From Lamellibrachia satsuma (Eukaryota > Annelida > Polychaeta > Sabellida > Siboglinidae), in NCBI GenBank assembly GCA_033239005.1, contig BSQZ01000029.1:3593501-3657500 (forward strand): DNA of 64,000 nt, in the 5' to 3' direction. How positions within the stretch are numbered: the first letter of the stretch is position 1; every line of letters starts with the position of its first letter. Shown here in pieces: positions 1 through 9,670 of the stretch. The position numbers were made by a program, and so were the translations under genes. Under the pieces are notes generated by a model. The model was not told the origin of the DNA and ran no database searches. It worked only from the letters and a program-made list of their open reading frames with translations.

Positions 1-1880
1 GGGTCATTCACATCAGTGCATCCATTATTTTGGTTGCAAGAAATCTGTAAACAGTGCTATTTTTCACTTATTTTGCACATTTATACAGGGGCAGTTGGTA
101 AAAAGAAAAAAAACAATATATACCCTACCCTATATTGTTTACAAGGTTTTAACTGCGAACTATTATGCAGATTTTGACAGAAGCCTTTCCACAGCTGTAT
201 CATGTAGGATGAAATGTAAGCTTTTATTGTCATACTTATTGCATTATCTGGGTGTACTAGTAGTTAAAATAAGAAACAACTATCATAAATATGTACGTCA
301 TTACAAGTATCATATCAATATATGTGGATCGTTGAGTGAATAACCATTCTGACACAAAATTGCATACCAACTATCAGTTGTACATCATTTTTAGAGTTTC
401 ATACACCTTCACCCATCATCTAGGCCATCATCATATCCAAAATAGATAAATTTGGCATAAACAAATATTTACATTACTACTAATACTAGTCATTAGTCAC
501 TATACATAAGTCGTATCCCCGGTTATGATAGTACTTATAATGAAAAACGTTCAGAAAGCACAGTGTAAATCATATTAACATTCCAAGTGTAAGACTGTCA
601 GCTTTGAGCGTTGTGAGTAATGGATGCCTTTCTTCGTTTTGTCTGCTGGGACATCGTTTGACAGATCAGTCACGCCGTCACTTTGCAAGTTTGTTTACAT
701 GTTTTATCTCCCGCCAAAATGAGCAAAACACCCTCCAGAACTTCAAACATACACTGCAACACGATAATATAGTTAGATAGATCATTTACTACTTACACAC
801 GCACTTGAAGAATGGATTTATGAACTTTCAACAACTACGACGAGAAAGATGAACTTGAAACAACAGCGGGCTAGGACATCGCATAATTTATTATTCTGAC
901 ATGTGTGTGGCGCCACCTAACGTTCAAATAGCTAGACAATTCTTGGCGTCGGTGGATAGTGATGGGGGTTGTTTTAGTTGTACAGTACATTACTAGCCAG
1001 ACCTAGCCAAAATAAAAACTATTTTTGTGTTAATAATTGATCAATCAAAGACATACAATTGTTTCTTTTCTTGTGAATCAAGGTGAATCCCGGATTTGCG
1101 AGAATCGTGAAATTTTCACCTTAAAAAACTAAATATTTTCACCTAAAGAAATAAAACAGGATGTACATCGGAGTAAAGAGCTTTACAGGCATATGCACAC
1201 TTTTATTATAGGTGGTCTATGTCGGCTGCTATGGACCGTTAAAGGCACCCCCTATAAACGGGCCTCTCTGGGTACACGTTTTGGTCGACTTGGTGATCAT
1301 AGCACTACTAGCGCCGCCTAACGAGCTCCGGCCTTGCTATTGTTGTTCCAAAATTGTTCGTCACATGTTCGTGTTTCCGCGTTCACTCGGTGTAGTTTCG
1401 TAGTCGTACGTGCTTCGGGTGTATGCATCTCATCTTCATGTGGATCCCATCCTCGTAGCCAATGTTATATATTGCATTCTACTAGACTACGAAGTCATTA
1501 TAAATTGCGTAAAGAAAACTTTATTACTTCGCGTGACAGAATTGAACCAGACGGAAGTCCCTCCGTCGGGACCATTCAGACAGTAATCATCAGTAGACAG
1601 GGATCTCATTCATTAGATACTAGATAACTACAAGTTCCTCCTCCAATAGTACTGCAGCCTTACTAAAAAAGCACTACAAATACTGCATACTGCAATATTT
1701 TGAGGTTTATTGAGAGTATGAATACAAGATTTGTTAATTTTAAGATGGATTATTCTGTATATGAGAAAATGTCTGTATATTCAGAGCAAAGACTTGGAGA
1801 AAAACAATTGTATATGTCTCTGTTGATAGTTGATTTGTATTCAGCAGTGGCTTCATTGCCTGGGACAATCCACTGTTTGG
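1..1880. other. No gene recognised
   Basis: AT-rich sequence with no long open frame and no recognisable domain on either strand. A short block at 600-960 is richer in CpG, contains ATG-led short frames and a GTGAGT-like site near 615, and could be a promoter or first-exon area of a gene lying outside the window. This is only a guess from composition. Confidence 0.4.
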
Positions 1881-1884
1881 CTTC

Positions 1885-2048
1885 TACCAAAACATAATTG
1901 AATTGCTAATTGAATTTTTGAAGAATTTAGGAGGTTAATTTAATTTAATTGAACTGAGAAATGTGTGAGGTTAACTTAATTTAATTGGAACATTTCTGAG
2001 TTAATTGTAATTTAATTAATTAACGATTCAATTTAATTGCCCATGCCT
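1885..2048. mobile_element. Possible hAT-type MITE remnant (one end)
   Basis: The block is built from repeated AATTTAATT-type words and ends in ATTGCCCATGCCTG. Read from the other strand this begins CAGGCATGGGCAAT, the usual form of a hAT terminus. The matching second end and an 8-bp target duplication were not found, so it may be truncated. Word usage resembles the clear hAT element at 62325-63344. Confidence 0.3.
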
Positions 2049-3724
2049 GGTACAGGTACATTTTATGTAAACATATTAGTAAATGTACTATTGTTTTATT
2101 AATGCATTTGTTACGCGATTTGTTAGACGTAAATACATCATTAAAGTTGTAGATTTTAGTGGTTATTACTATTGTAGGTAGTCCTTGAATACATGGTATT
2201 AAATTAAACTGAGTCAGTATTGGCTTTTGCTAGTTTGTGAATGAATAATATTTAATCATGCTTATATGGTAAATATCTGCACCAGCTGTACATCCAGTAC
2301 TTTGTTCACTCGGTTCTACAGCAAACTGTAACATCCATACTTTGCACAATGTCCAGGACTGTAGAACCGAGCATCTCCCGACAGCCCAAGGCCTCCATCA
2401 ATCTCTCTGAGTTCATTCATGATATGAGCCTATGCGTCTAACCATTCACCCATTACAGCTAAAGCTATGTAGTCTTTCTGGTGACGATGAAAGGTCGATG
2501 GTGAGATAGAGAGCAAGTTTATAAAGGACAGAACCTTCAGAACTCGACTCGGAGAGGAGAATAGCACAGGAGATGAGGATGTTGCCAGCTGGAAGCCTCC
2601 TGGTTTTACGGGTGACTGGTCCAGGTCTTCGCGTAGCTACACTTACTACATTTCTGCACGATCTCTATGAGACTGCCATCTTCCTTGTTGATAACGCCTT
2701 GAGTTGGATGACCACATTCAGCAAAATTTTAATGAATAAAAAATCATGTCATGCAACTCATGAACCATTTGCTAAAAATTAACATGACTAAAGCAGTATT
2801 CAAGGTATTATGCTGTATTGAACAGCTCAGAGGAATGGAAAACCAAAGAATGTACACAATAATGCTAACTCTTCATCACTGGACTCCTCATCATTGGTCT
2901 CTTCTGCAGCATCCATCTCGCCCATGTTAATTTCTCCTGCCCTTTCTGCCAGCCACAGTAAATATGTATATTTTTTAATAGCGGGCAGCAAAAATTCGCA
3001 ATTAAGTTGTTGCACAATCATTCTGATATATGACAGATCAGATGCTGTGTGATTTTCGATCTATGCCAAACAATATACTTCTAGGCCCAGTAGTACATCT
3101 ACATTGTACATTCCCAATTTATTGCCAAAATCAAAGAGAGGTTTTGGAGTAAATCATCCTAATATAATCAGCTAATGACATTCTCTCCCAATGCACCGAT
3201 TGGGCGATTATCGATTGCCATTAAAAAAACAATAATCCTAGCATACTATTAGAATCTCAGCAGTCTCAAGTAGTTATACTACAGCCCAATCTTGGGCTAA
3301 CAGTGTGCACAGATGTAGGCCTACCTGGCAAGTACCACACCATAACATCTAAGTAAAATCTACATCTAAACACCAAACTGATATTGATTTCTTCCCTATA
3401 TTTAGTTACAATTTGACAGCCATAAAACCACTAGACTAGAGTCTTGGTCTACTGTGGACGTCACCACTGGCACTGGTCAAATGGGGAAGGCTCGTCAGCC
3501 TGCATGCATGTAATGTTCATTACAAGTATCGCCGTGAGGTTATCAGGTCGCTCGGGGTAAATGAATGATCTGGCTGGTCCACGAGGATTGAGAAAGTTAA
3601 TATCCACCTCTCTTTCTCTCCGATCCTGGGACGTGACCATTCCAAGCCACTACCATCCACCATACTGAACTGTGACGTAACCCTTCACCTCTTCAAACCT
3701 GATGACATGATAATTTATTAACGT
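2049..3724. other. No gene recognised
   Basis: Low-complexity and AT-rich spacer. A minus-strand frame of 64 codons at 2827-3021 encodes an acidic stretch (EESSDEELALL) but has no recognisable domain, no clear splice sites and no neighbour that explains it. It lies downstream of the broken minus-strand gene at 3725-4525 and is not clearly part of it. Confidence 0.4.
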
Positions 3725-4525
3725 TTACTTTGAACAATGACACATGACGGAAGCAATGCAACTGTCAGGTCCCATGAACTGTCCGCACCTTTGCAAAGCG
3801 GCTCTCAAGCAGTTTCCCTCAGCTTCCCAATCTCCGACAGTGAAGTTTTCAACATTTAAGGAGGGAACATTTTGCTTTGCAAACTCGTACAGCTGGTGAG
3901 GTGTCTGGATCTGGTCTTGATAAGGCCTCTGTAGACTAGCCTTTGTTGCCATCCTCTTCAGTAATCCCCCAACACCATCGCACGGCCTCTTGCCGTGTGA
4001 AGTGGCAAAAAAAGCCATTCAGCTTCAAATCCAAAGTGCACAGAATAGTGGCACAAGTTCATGAAGTTCTTACAGTTCTTGTATTGACCTGCACAACCAT
4101 CTGAGAAACAGAACAGCTTCTTTGGCATATATCCGAACATCTCGTCAAGGAACCGATGTTGAAATTGATGGACTGTAATGGTGCTATGTGTCTGGCAGAG
4201 ACAGCAACACATGACACATGCTTGGACACTCCGTTCTCCAACCAGTAACACACAAATGGGTGGGTGGTAGCTTGAGCATTGTTCCAGTGATATGACTGGA
4301 CTTCATCTTGCATTACAAAAGTTCTCGGCAAAATCACCCACAACAAGTATCTCCTTTTCACCCAGCATGTTGTCTCACAGGTCTTGATAGTACGATGTTT
4401 GCACTTTCAATGAAATCATGAAGGATGATATGTTCGAGATGTTCAGTGAAACTTTGAATGAATCCATCAACTGACTGGTGGGTGGTTTCTAACGTTGATA
4501 TGTCTGTTGTGGTCCACTTTCGGTT
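3725..4525 (-). pseudogene. Uncharacterised SDGCAGQYKN / FFATSHGK family, 3' part, split by the Polinton
   Basis: Read on the minus strand from 4525 to 3725, consecutive frames give the motif series GDFAEN, SYHWNNAQATTHPF, FCFSDGCAGQYKN, FGFEAEW, FATSHGK and CDGVGG. I recognise this order as a common but unnamed protein family of cnidarians and other invertebrates. The spaced acidic residues (GDFAEN, SDG, CDG) would fit an RNase H-like DDE fold, but that is inference. Frame changes occur near 4370, 4200 and 4015, so the copy is dead. The frame ends with a stop at 3725 after CHCSK. Upstream it runs directly into the Polinton target site at 4520-4525 and continues in the same frame beyond the element at 24993-25160. 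It could be a host gene copy or part of an older transposon. Confidence 0.65.
4520..4525. repeat. Polinton target-site duplication, left copy
   Basis: TCGGTT lies immediately outside the left terminal repeat. The identical hexamer lies immediately outside the right terminal repeat at 24993-24998. Six-bp duplications are the Polinton/Maverick norm. Confidence 0.9.
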
Positions 4526-4719
4526 AGTAGTTAGTGGAAGTTTTTGAGTAAGCAATTTATGTGCACCCATGTGTCTGAACGACTTCCGGTTGCGCGCGCA
4601 GCCAATCAGAGCGCCTCCTGACGGTCGTAGTAACACGACAAACCGTGCGCAGCACCCCTAGCGGCTGTAGTAGGAGTACCGAAAGATAACGAGTAGCCAT
4701 CGATAGTGGACATAGGAAC
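4526..4719 (+). repeat. Polinton left terminal inverted repeat
   Basis: About 194 bp that pairs with 24817-24992 in reverse complement. The outer 100 bp are almost identical (one mismatch near the tip). The middle carries a small indel, and the inner part (ACCGAAAGATAACGAGTAGCC) again matches closely. The inner sequence GTAGCCATCGATAGTGGACA also recurs upstream of PolB at 13793-14308. Confidence 0.9.
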
Positions 4720-4748
4720 ACACAATATACACCTTAATAATAATACAT

Positions 4749-4797
4749 CGACCACCCCACCACACCCCACCCCACACCACCCCACCCCCCACCACAA
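4749..4797. repeat. CCACC-rich tract inside the left terminus
   Basis: About 50 bp of CCACC/CCCACA words directly follow the terminal repeat. A CCA-repeat occupies the same position relative to the related sequence upstream of PolB, suggesting that one block was copied from the other. Confidence 0.6.
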
Positions 4798-5029
4798 CAC
4801 GTGACCTTGACGTAGTGACCAGTCCGAGTGGTGAGGTAATACTAAGTGGACACCCTAAGGACTGGAGTTAACTGTAAGCCGAAGCGTTTATCCAGCTGTG
4901 AGCCATAGTGCGACATCAAAGGACGCCAATCGGAACAATGTAGCAATGGAAGCGAGCTAAACAGTGAAAAAAACAGCAACTATGTTGCAAAGTACACTAG
5001 TGATGTGGGACAGAGGCATGTTATAGCCA

Positions 5030-5030
<1 letters not shown>

Positions 5031-5113
<83 letters not shown>

Positions 5114-5121
5114 GTACGTAC

Positions 5122-5190
<69 letters not shown>
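5031..5190. repeat. (TA)n then (GT)n microsatellite
   Basis: About 80 bp of TA followed by a short TACG transition and about 68 bp of GT. Open frames across it are artefacts of the repeat. The sequence from 5191 to 5468 shows no gene. Confidence 0.95.
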
Positions 5191-5195
<5 letters not shown>

Positions 5196-5467
5196 CGTAA
5201 TAAAATGAAAACTTTTAAATATAATGTTATTATGTTATATGTAATATTTAGCCGACAAGCATGGCAACATTTTATCCGTTGGAATATGGAAATCGAACCG
5301 TTCAGTAAAACAATTGTAGCAGGGTGAAAATTGACTATGTGTAAAATATGTACACACGCAGTTGTAACAAGAACGCAATACAAGACGGGAATATAAGGTG
5401 AAGCAAAATTTAATATATATGAAAAAGAAGTACGGTTACAATGGGAATATATATTAAAACATTAGAA

Positions 5468-5580
<113 letters not shown>

Positions 5581-5631
5581 GAATTATAAGTATAGAAGTT
5601 AAATATTAAAATGTGCGTGTGTATAAGTTTA

Positions 5632-6192
5632 TTAAGCAAGATTGAAGGCCGTCAACAGATTGCGTCGAACGTGACGTGGTGTCATCTTGCGTCCCAAGTT
5701 GCATCGTAGTGGAAGCGGCGCCATCGTGCGTGAACGTCGACGCAGTAACGGAGATCGGTGTGACGGTGTTTTGGGGTAACGTTGCAGTTCGGTCATGACT
5801 CCCAACCAGCTCCTGCGATGATCCATGAAAGCTGCGCCTAGTGTCGGTGTGAAACGCAGCAGCAGCTCTTGCATAACACGCAATATGACCCTCCGATGAT
5901 CTAGGAAAGCCGCGGCAGAGACACATTCATCATCCCAGGATTCTGGTTGGGTGTTATGGGGACGAAAACCAAAGGTGTAGTGATGCACTTCGTCCATAAC
6001 GTGTCGCCAACGACTTGCATGTTGCATGAACGATGTTAAGAGATTGTCAGCATACAGTTGGTCCGGAAACATGACGGTAGCCCGTCCGACCCGTTGGTCT
6101 ATAGTCATCTGTTGCATTTCTGCCATAACGTGTGTCCAGTAAGCTCTATGCATGCTGTAAGTAAACGACAAAACCAGAGTGAGAATATGCAT
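5632..6192 (-). CDS. Polinton accessory protein with four VMxE motifs, function unknown
   Basis: Minus-strand frame of 186 codons, starting at the ATG at 6190-6192 and ending with a stop at 5632. I do not recognise the family. The visible feature is an internal repeat: [36 protein letters not shown] and [12 protein letters not shown]. Each is a short amphipathic segment with the core VM-x-E, and the last three are preceded by FMQHA or F(L/M)DHRR. This suggests duplicated helical units. A CTTACAG acceptor-like site at about 6166 lies just before an internal Met, and the 250-bp TA tract sits directly upstream, so a 5' exon may be missing. It is the only recognised Polinton gene on the minus strand. 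The rest of the protein is basic at the C-terminus. It is intact as a frame in an otherwise broken element, which is weak support for recent function. Confidence 0.5.
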   Translation of the reverse strand: MHILTLVLSFTYSMHRAYWTHVMAEMQQMTIDQRVGRATVMFPDQLYADNLLTSFMQHASRWRHVMDEVHHYTFGFRPHNTQPESWDDECVSAAAFLDHRRVILRVMQELLLRFTPTLGAAFMDHRRSWLGVMTELQRYPKTPSHRSPLLRRRSRTMAPLPLRCNLGRKMTPRHVRRNLLTAFNLA

Positions 6193-6198
6193 AATGTA

Positions 6199-6452
<254 letters not shown>

Positions 6453-6470
6453 ACACGTACGGGTCTACAG

Positions 6471-6842
6471 GCGAAATACCTCAGCAAGAGCATTCGAGAG
6501 AAGGTGCAGTTTCGCGCAGAATGGAACAAACAGAGATATTCTGTAATTTATGCGTTAGTGGCTGTTAAATTTCGCGACCCAACCCTACGTAAAAGACTGT
6601 TAGACACACGACAAGCTGAATTGAAGGAATGGGTAAAGAGTGGGGAAGGATACTGGAGTGCACTGACCTACAGTGGTCAAGCTGGTCAGAACATGCTAGG
6701 ACAGATACTTATGAAAATACGCGAGTTCATACGAATGCATCAGAATCCCCCCACAGTGAAACCATGGCCAGACGTAACTCGAGTCGATCACAAGACCGAT
6801 GGACAAAGTACACCGCACTGTCACACACCCGGCTCTCAATAG
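6471..6842 (+). CDS. NADAR-domain protein, C-terminal exon
   Basis: The frame after the acceptor-like GGGTCTACAG at 6461-6470 encodes the C-terminal two thirds of a NADAR (YbiA-like) fold: [19 protein letters not shown], then [23 protein letters not shown] and [15 protein letters not shown]. These fit the family pattern of KF, LxxLLxT, a YWG-like site, GxNxLGxILMxxR. NADAR enzymes are N-glycosidases acting on ADP-ribosylated nucleobases or riboflavin intermediates, and occur in bacteria, eukaryotes and large DNA viruses. The N-terminal part, including the usual SxEH-type segment, is not present in frame and may be an upstream exon beyond the TA tract, or lost. There is no in-frame ATG before the domain; the earliest alternative is GTG at 6504. 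A proline-rich 40-residue tail follows the domain. In this position it may interfere with host ADP-ribosylation defence, which is inference. Confidence 0.7.
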   Translation, partial: AKYLSKSIREKVQFRAEWNKQRYSVIYALVAVKFRDPTLRKRLLDTRQAELKEWVKSGEGYWSALTYSGQAGQNMLGQILMKIREFIRMHQNPPTVKPWPDVTRVDHKTDGQSTPHCHTPGSQ

Positions 6843-6902
6843 CGCATCACGCGCGCGGCCAAGGGTGGTGATAAGATTGCGCGCCACAGGCAGTAGCAGG
6901 CC

Positions 6903-6910
6903 TATATAAA
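6903..6910 (+). promoter_or_regulatory. TATA box of the accessory transcription unit
   Basis: TATATAAA followed by a GC-rich start region, 86 bp upstream of the ATG at 6996. It is the only strong TATA element before the RPA-like gene and would drive all exons that could be spliced to its donor at 7053. Confidence 0.65.
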
Positions 6911-6995
6911 CCGGCGCACAGTTAGCTGTTCACACACCCGCTCTCCGATCGCCCAGCACAAGTCGAATCATTCGTTAGCAGCATTATCAGAAGGA

Positions 6996-7469
6996 ATGGC
7001 CGCGCAGCAGTTTACGGACAACGAGATGACGGTTACGCGTCTCGAGAATGAAGTAAGTAACGGAAATTATAGATTTACACGTCCGTTAACTATAGTACAA
7101 TGTGCCGTGCAAGAGAAATATATCGTATATCCATCGTGTCAGCATTGTAACAAACGTGTGATTCCTGAAAAGAATGGGTACGCGTGTCCGATCCATCGAT
7201 GGCAGCGAGGTCCAACCTATCGATTCGCTCTGCGTGTCCTCCTACAGGATGCCATTGGCAGTGAAGTGTGGGCAACGTTGTTTAATGACAAGGCAGTTCA
7301 GGTGTTGGGATTTACGGGTAACGCTTACACGAGCTTGACGTCAGACACCGAGCGGTATGAGGCACTGTATATGTTGCGGGGGGCACGTGTCATGGCGACC
7401 ATTAGGAAGCGCGTAGCGGGACAGTATGTCAATTACACTGTGTCAGAACTGGAAGTAATGGCCGTGTAA
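6996..7469 (+). CDS. RPA1-like single-strand DNA-binding protein (OB fold with zinc ribbon)
   Basis: 157 codons from an ATG preceded by a TATA box. Residues 46-75 carry YIVYPSCQHCNKRV, then CPIHRW, a zinc-ribbon pattern C-x2-C ... C-x2-H. It is followed by YRFALRVLLQDAIGSEVWATLFND and VQVLGF, matching the C-terminal DNA-binding domain of RPA70 (ribbon, then strand with W-x-T-x-F-x-D). It would coat single-stranded DNA during protein-primed replication. The frame is intact. A consensus donor GAA|GTAAGT lies after codon 19 in phase 0, so the first 19 codons may also act as a leader exon for downstream ORFs (see 7482, 7741, 8595, 8811, 8932). Retention of this intron would give the OB-fold protein. 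Confidence 0.7.
   Translation: MAAQQFTDNEMTVTRLENEVSNGNYRFTRPLTIVQCAVQEKYIVYPSCQHCNKRVIPEKNGYACPIHRWQRGPTYRFALRVLLQDAIGSEVWATLFNDKAVQVLGFTGNAYTSLTSDTERYEALYMLRGARVMATIRKRVAGQYVNYTVSELEVMAV
7053..7058 (+). other. Strong splice donor inside the RPA-like ORF
   Basis: AATGAA|GTAAGTAACGG is a near-perfect U1 consensus, placed in phase 0 after the 19th codon from the ATG at 6996. Five acceptor-like sites downstream all open phase-0 frames. Use of this donor is inferred, not shown. Confidence 0.55.
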
Positions 7470-7481
7470 ATATGTTGACAG

Positions 7482-7640
7482 GAGGATGCCGCCGTCGCCG
7501 CTGCTACAAGCAGTGACGTCGTCGGGAATGGAAAAGAGAAGGTAATGGAATGGTTACGTAATAATAGTTCCGAAATACTATTCTCCTCCTCGGTGGAAAG
7601 TTGTTCACCGCCACAACTCAGAAAGACTCTATACGAATGA
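7482..7640 (+). CDS. Candidate alternative exon 1 of the accessory unit
   Basis: After the acceptor-like ATGTTGACAG ending at 7481 the sequence is open in phase 0 for 52 codons to TGA at 7638-7640. It opens with EDAAVAAATSSDVV, similar in layout to the later cassettes that open EEASVLATDE and DEAPVLPAS. No ATG begins the frame, so it can be expressed only by splicing to a leader or by readthrough. The acceptor has a weak pyrimidine tract, so this is the least certain member of the series. Function is unknown. Confidence 0.35.
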   Translation, partial: EDAAVAAATSSDVVGNGKEKVMEWLRNNSSEILFSSSVESCSPPQLRKTLYE

Positions 7641-7740
7641 TACACAGATATGCAGGGCGATACGGACGAGTAGTGAGAACTATGTGCAAATATATATGTT
7701 TGATCATACTAGCAATGTAAGTAGTATTTCTGTTCAATAG

Positions 7741-8484
7741 AATGGTCTGACGCAGCTGCAGAAGGCGTACAAACGACAGTTAGCGGAGATGTATGAGCCG
7801 GAGGAGGCGGAGGAGGAGAAGGAGGTGAAGAAACAGCGAGGTGAATCCACATCAGCATCAACATCAACCCATGACACCTGGGAGTCACCACCACAAGCAC
7901 AGGAGATACCGTGGGGACCGCTGTATCAAGATGTCGATGATAAGGATAAAGAGGATGAGGATCACGATGCTGAGGCTGAAGACGCCAACTTCGAGTTCAG
8001 CCCTGCTTCGCCTCCACTGACAACGAAGACAGAGGAGGAAGAGGTGATGTCACCCCCGACAATATACGTGTTTCCGGACGAAACAGTTGTATTGACGGCA
8101 GACGGGGGTTCGGTGCGCATACCGGATCAATGTACCAAGCAGCCGGAGCCGTCGACAAGTAAGGAGGATGACGAGGAGGAACAGGAGGACGAGGAGCAGG
8201 AGCAGGAGGACGAGGAGGAGCAGGAGCAGGAGGACGACGAGGAGGATGAGGATGCGCCCGCCGCAGACCAGGCCCACGCCAGCAATCTGAATTCCAAGGT
8301 GTGTCATATAATGATGGAAGAGTCTATCTCTCACATGATCAGCAACGAGTGGCGCAAATCACCCAAGACATTAGATGAAATAACGACAGACATGTGCCAC
8401 TCTATCGTATCAACCATACTGTCGCCACAGTGGCAGGAACTTATAAAGGCGTTCGCGCGTATCAACATCCGACGTCAGCCGTAG
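7741..8484 (+). CDS. Acidic low-complexity Polinton protein (probably spliced)
   Basis: The frame is open from the acceptor-like TATTTCTGTTCAATAG ending at 7740 to the stop at 8484. The first ATG is at 7789 (231 codons). The 16 upstream codons (NGLTQLQKAYKRQLAE) are also plausible protein, which favours splicing from the donor at 7053 over initiation at 7789. Residues 45-70 and 110-165 (from 7789) are runs of Glu and Asp with Gln; the C-terminal 60 residues are ordered-looking (HIMMEESISHMI, EITTDMCHSIVSTIL, WQELIKAFARI). Such proteins may bind basic partners or act as transcription activators; no domain is recognised. Codon repeats (GAGGAGCAGGAG) make it prone to length change. Confidence 0.55.
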   Translation, partial: NGLTQLQKAYKRQLAEMYEPEEAEEEKEVKKQRGESTSASTSTHDTWESPPQAQEIPWGPLYQDVDDKDKEDEDHDAEAEDANFEFSPASPPLTTKTEEEEVMSPPTIYVFPDETVVLTADGGSVRIPDQCTKQPEPSTSKEDDEEEQEDEEQEQEDEEEQEQEDDEEDEDAPAADQAHASNLNSKVCHIMMEESISHMISNEWRKSPKTLDEITTDMCHSIVSTILSPQWQELIKAFARINIRRQP

Positions 8485-8594
8485 TTAGTAGTTGAACATT
8501 AGTTGTAGTAGTAGGTAGTTAGTTAGTTAGTTCGCAGTTAGTAGTAACATTATAACCACTGTAGAAGAAAATTAGTATTATTTCTGTTATGTAG

Positions 8595-8702
8595 AATGAA
8601 GTGTACTACGACGAGGCACCCGTACTCCCAGCCAGTGTTCGGGATCGGTCTGAAGTATTGATCTCCACGTATATGATGTCGTCAACAGAATACTATTATT
8701 AG
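8595..8702 (+). CDS. Duplicated terminal-exon cassette A
   Basis: Follows the acceptor-like TATTTCTGTTATGTAG ending at 8594. Open in phase 0 for 35 codons to TAG at 8700-8702. Contains DEAPVLPAS near its start and ends TEYYY. Homologous to cassettes B and C by the EAxVLxx start, by spacing and by the near-identical acceptor. It has no own ATG at the start, so expression would need a spliced leader. Function unknown. Confidence 0.45.
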   Translation, partial: NEVYYDEAPVLPASVRDRSEVLISTYMMSSTEYYY

Positions 8703-8810
8703 TCAAACATAACGTAGTTAGTAGTTAGTAGCTGTAGTGGAATAGTAGTAATATTATTATTATTAAGTAATATGGAGTTGAATATTAGTATCGTTTTATT
8801 TGTTCTGTAG

Positions 8811-8912
8811 GATGCCGTACCTGTGCTACCGACATAAGAGCGTAGGCGTGCATGTCGGGAATTAGTGGAGATAATATTAGAATACATGATATCGACACAC
8901 GATGAACAGTAG
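8811..8912 (+). pseudogene. Duplicated terminal-exon cassette B, interrupted
   Basis: Follows TTTATTTGTTCTGTAG ending at 8810. The phase-0 frame opens DAVPVLPT, then an in-frame TAA at 8835-8837, and then continues with ERRRACRELVEIILEYM to TAG at 8910-8912. The second part matches cassette C closely (ERRR, LV-x-II, YM, TH), so the stop is probably a later C-to-T change. Confidence 0.45.
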
Positions 8913-8931
8913 TACTATTTCTTTTATGTAG

Positions 8932-9042
8932 GAGGAAGGGTGTGAAGAAGCGTCCGTACTAGCGACAGACGAGAGGAGACGCTCATTACATGGATTAGTT
9001 AAGATAATTATTGATTATATGGTCGAAACGCACGACTATTAA
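8932..9042 (+). CDS. Duplicated terminal-exon cassette C
   Basis: Follows the acceptor-like ACTATTTCTTTTATGTAG ending at 8931. Open in phase 0 for 36 codons to TAA at 9040-9042. Opens EEGCEEASVLATDERRR and continues with LVKIIIDYMVETHDY, a short amphipathic helix predicted by eye. It is the intact prototype for cassettes A and B. From 9043 to 9182 no further gene is seen. Confidence 0.45.
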   Translation, partial: EEGCEEASVLATDERRRSLHGLVKIIIDYMVETHDY

Positions 9043-9177
9043 GAATCACCGTTTGCAACGGAAGGACATAGTAACCACAGTAGTGTAGTGTAAGCTGTAG
9101 AACGTTATGTTATGTAGTCTCTCTTATTGTATGACATATATATGTTTAGTCTGTCTTATTGTATGACATAGAGTCAT

Positions 9178-9341
<164 letters not shown>

Positions 9342-9469
9342 ACATAACAACTTATATAATACCTTATCATATTCATCATCGTCATTGTACGTAACCTCTG
9401 TCACGGTGTAACAGACCACAAGTTAATCACCAATATACTAGCCACTGGCGTGTCGATAATCGATCGTAA

Positions 9470-9670
9470 GCTAGGGTCACTGTTACAAAAACCGCCATAA
9501 CGGAGAATCTGACGAGGCGACGTAGTGCTTTGCTGCAAAAAGCACGGTCTACTACTGGAGTGACAGCGGTTTGGTCAATGGATGGGCGCATTGTCTGTCT
9601 TACGTCATCTGGGCGAAAGGTGAATATTACCACTGAGCGCGAGCTCCAGCAACTTGGACGTTGTGTGTAG
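9470..9670 (+). pseudogene. LINE ORF1, C-terminal fragment
   Basis: The frame ending at 9670 contains ITENLTRRRSALLQKAR, then VWSMDGRIVCLTSSG and ITTERELQQLG. This is the usual C-terminal block of ORF1 proteins in many invertebrate LINEs (NLT-x-RR, W-x-DG-I, x-S-x-x-L). An upstream in-frame stop marks 5' truncation. The protein would bind RNA and DNA in the retrotransposition particle. Confidence 0.6.

Noticed and set aside
2827..3021. Acidic minus-strand ORF as part of the interrupted gene
   Set aside because: Lies 700 bp beyond that gene's stop, shows no splice link and no family match.
6058..6198. N-terminal exon of the NADAR gene upstream of the TA tract
   Set aside because: No + strand frame there shows the family's N-terminal motif; the minus-strand ORF explains the segment better.
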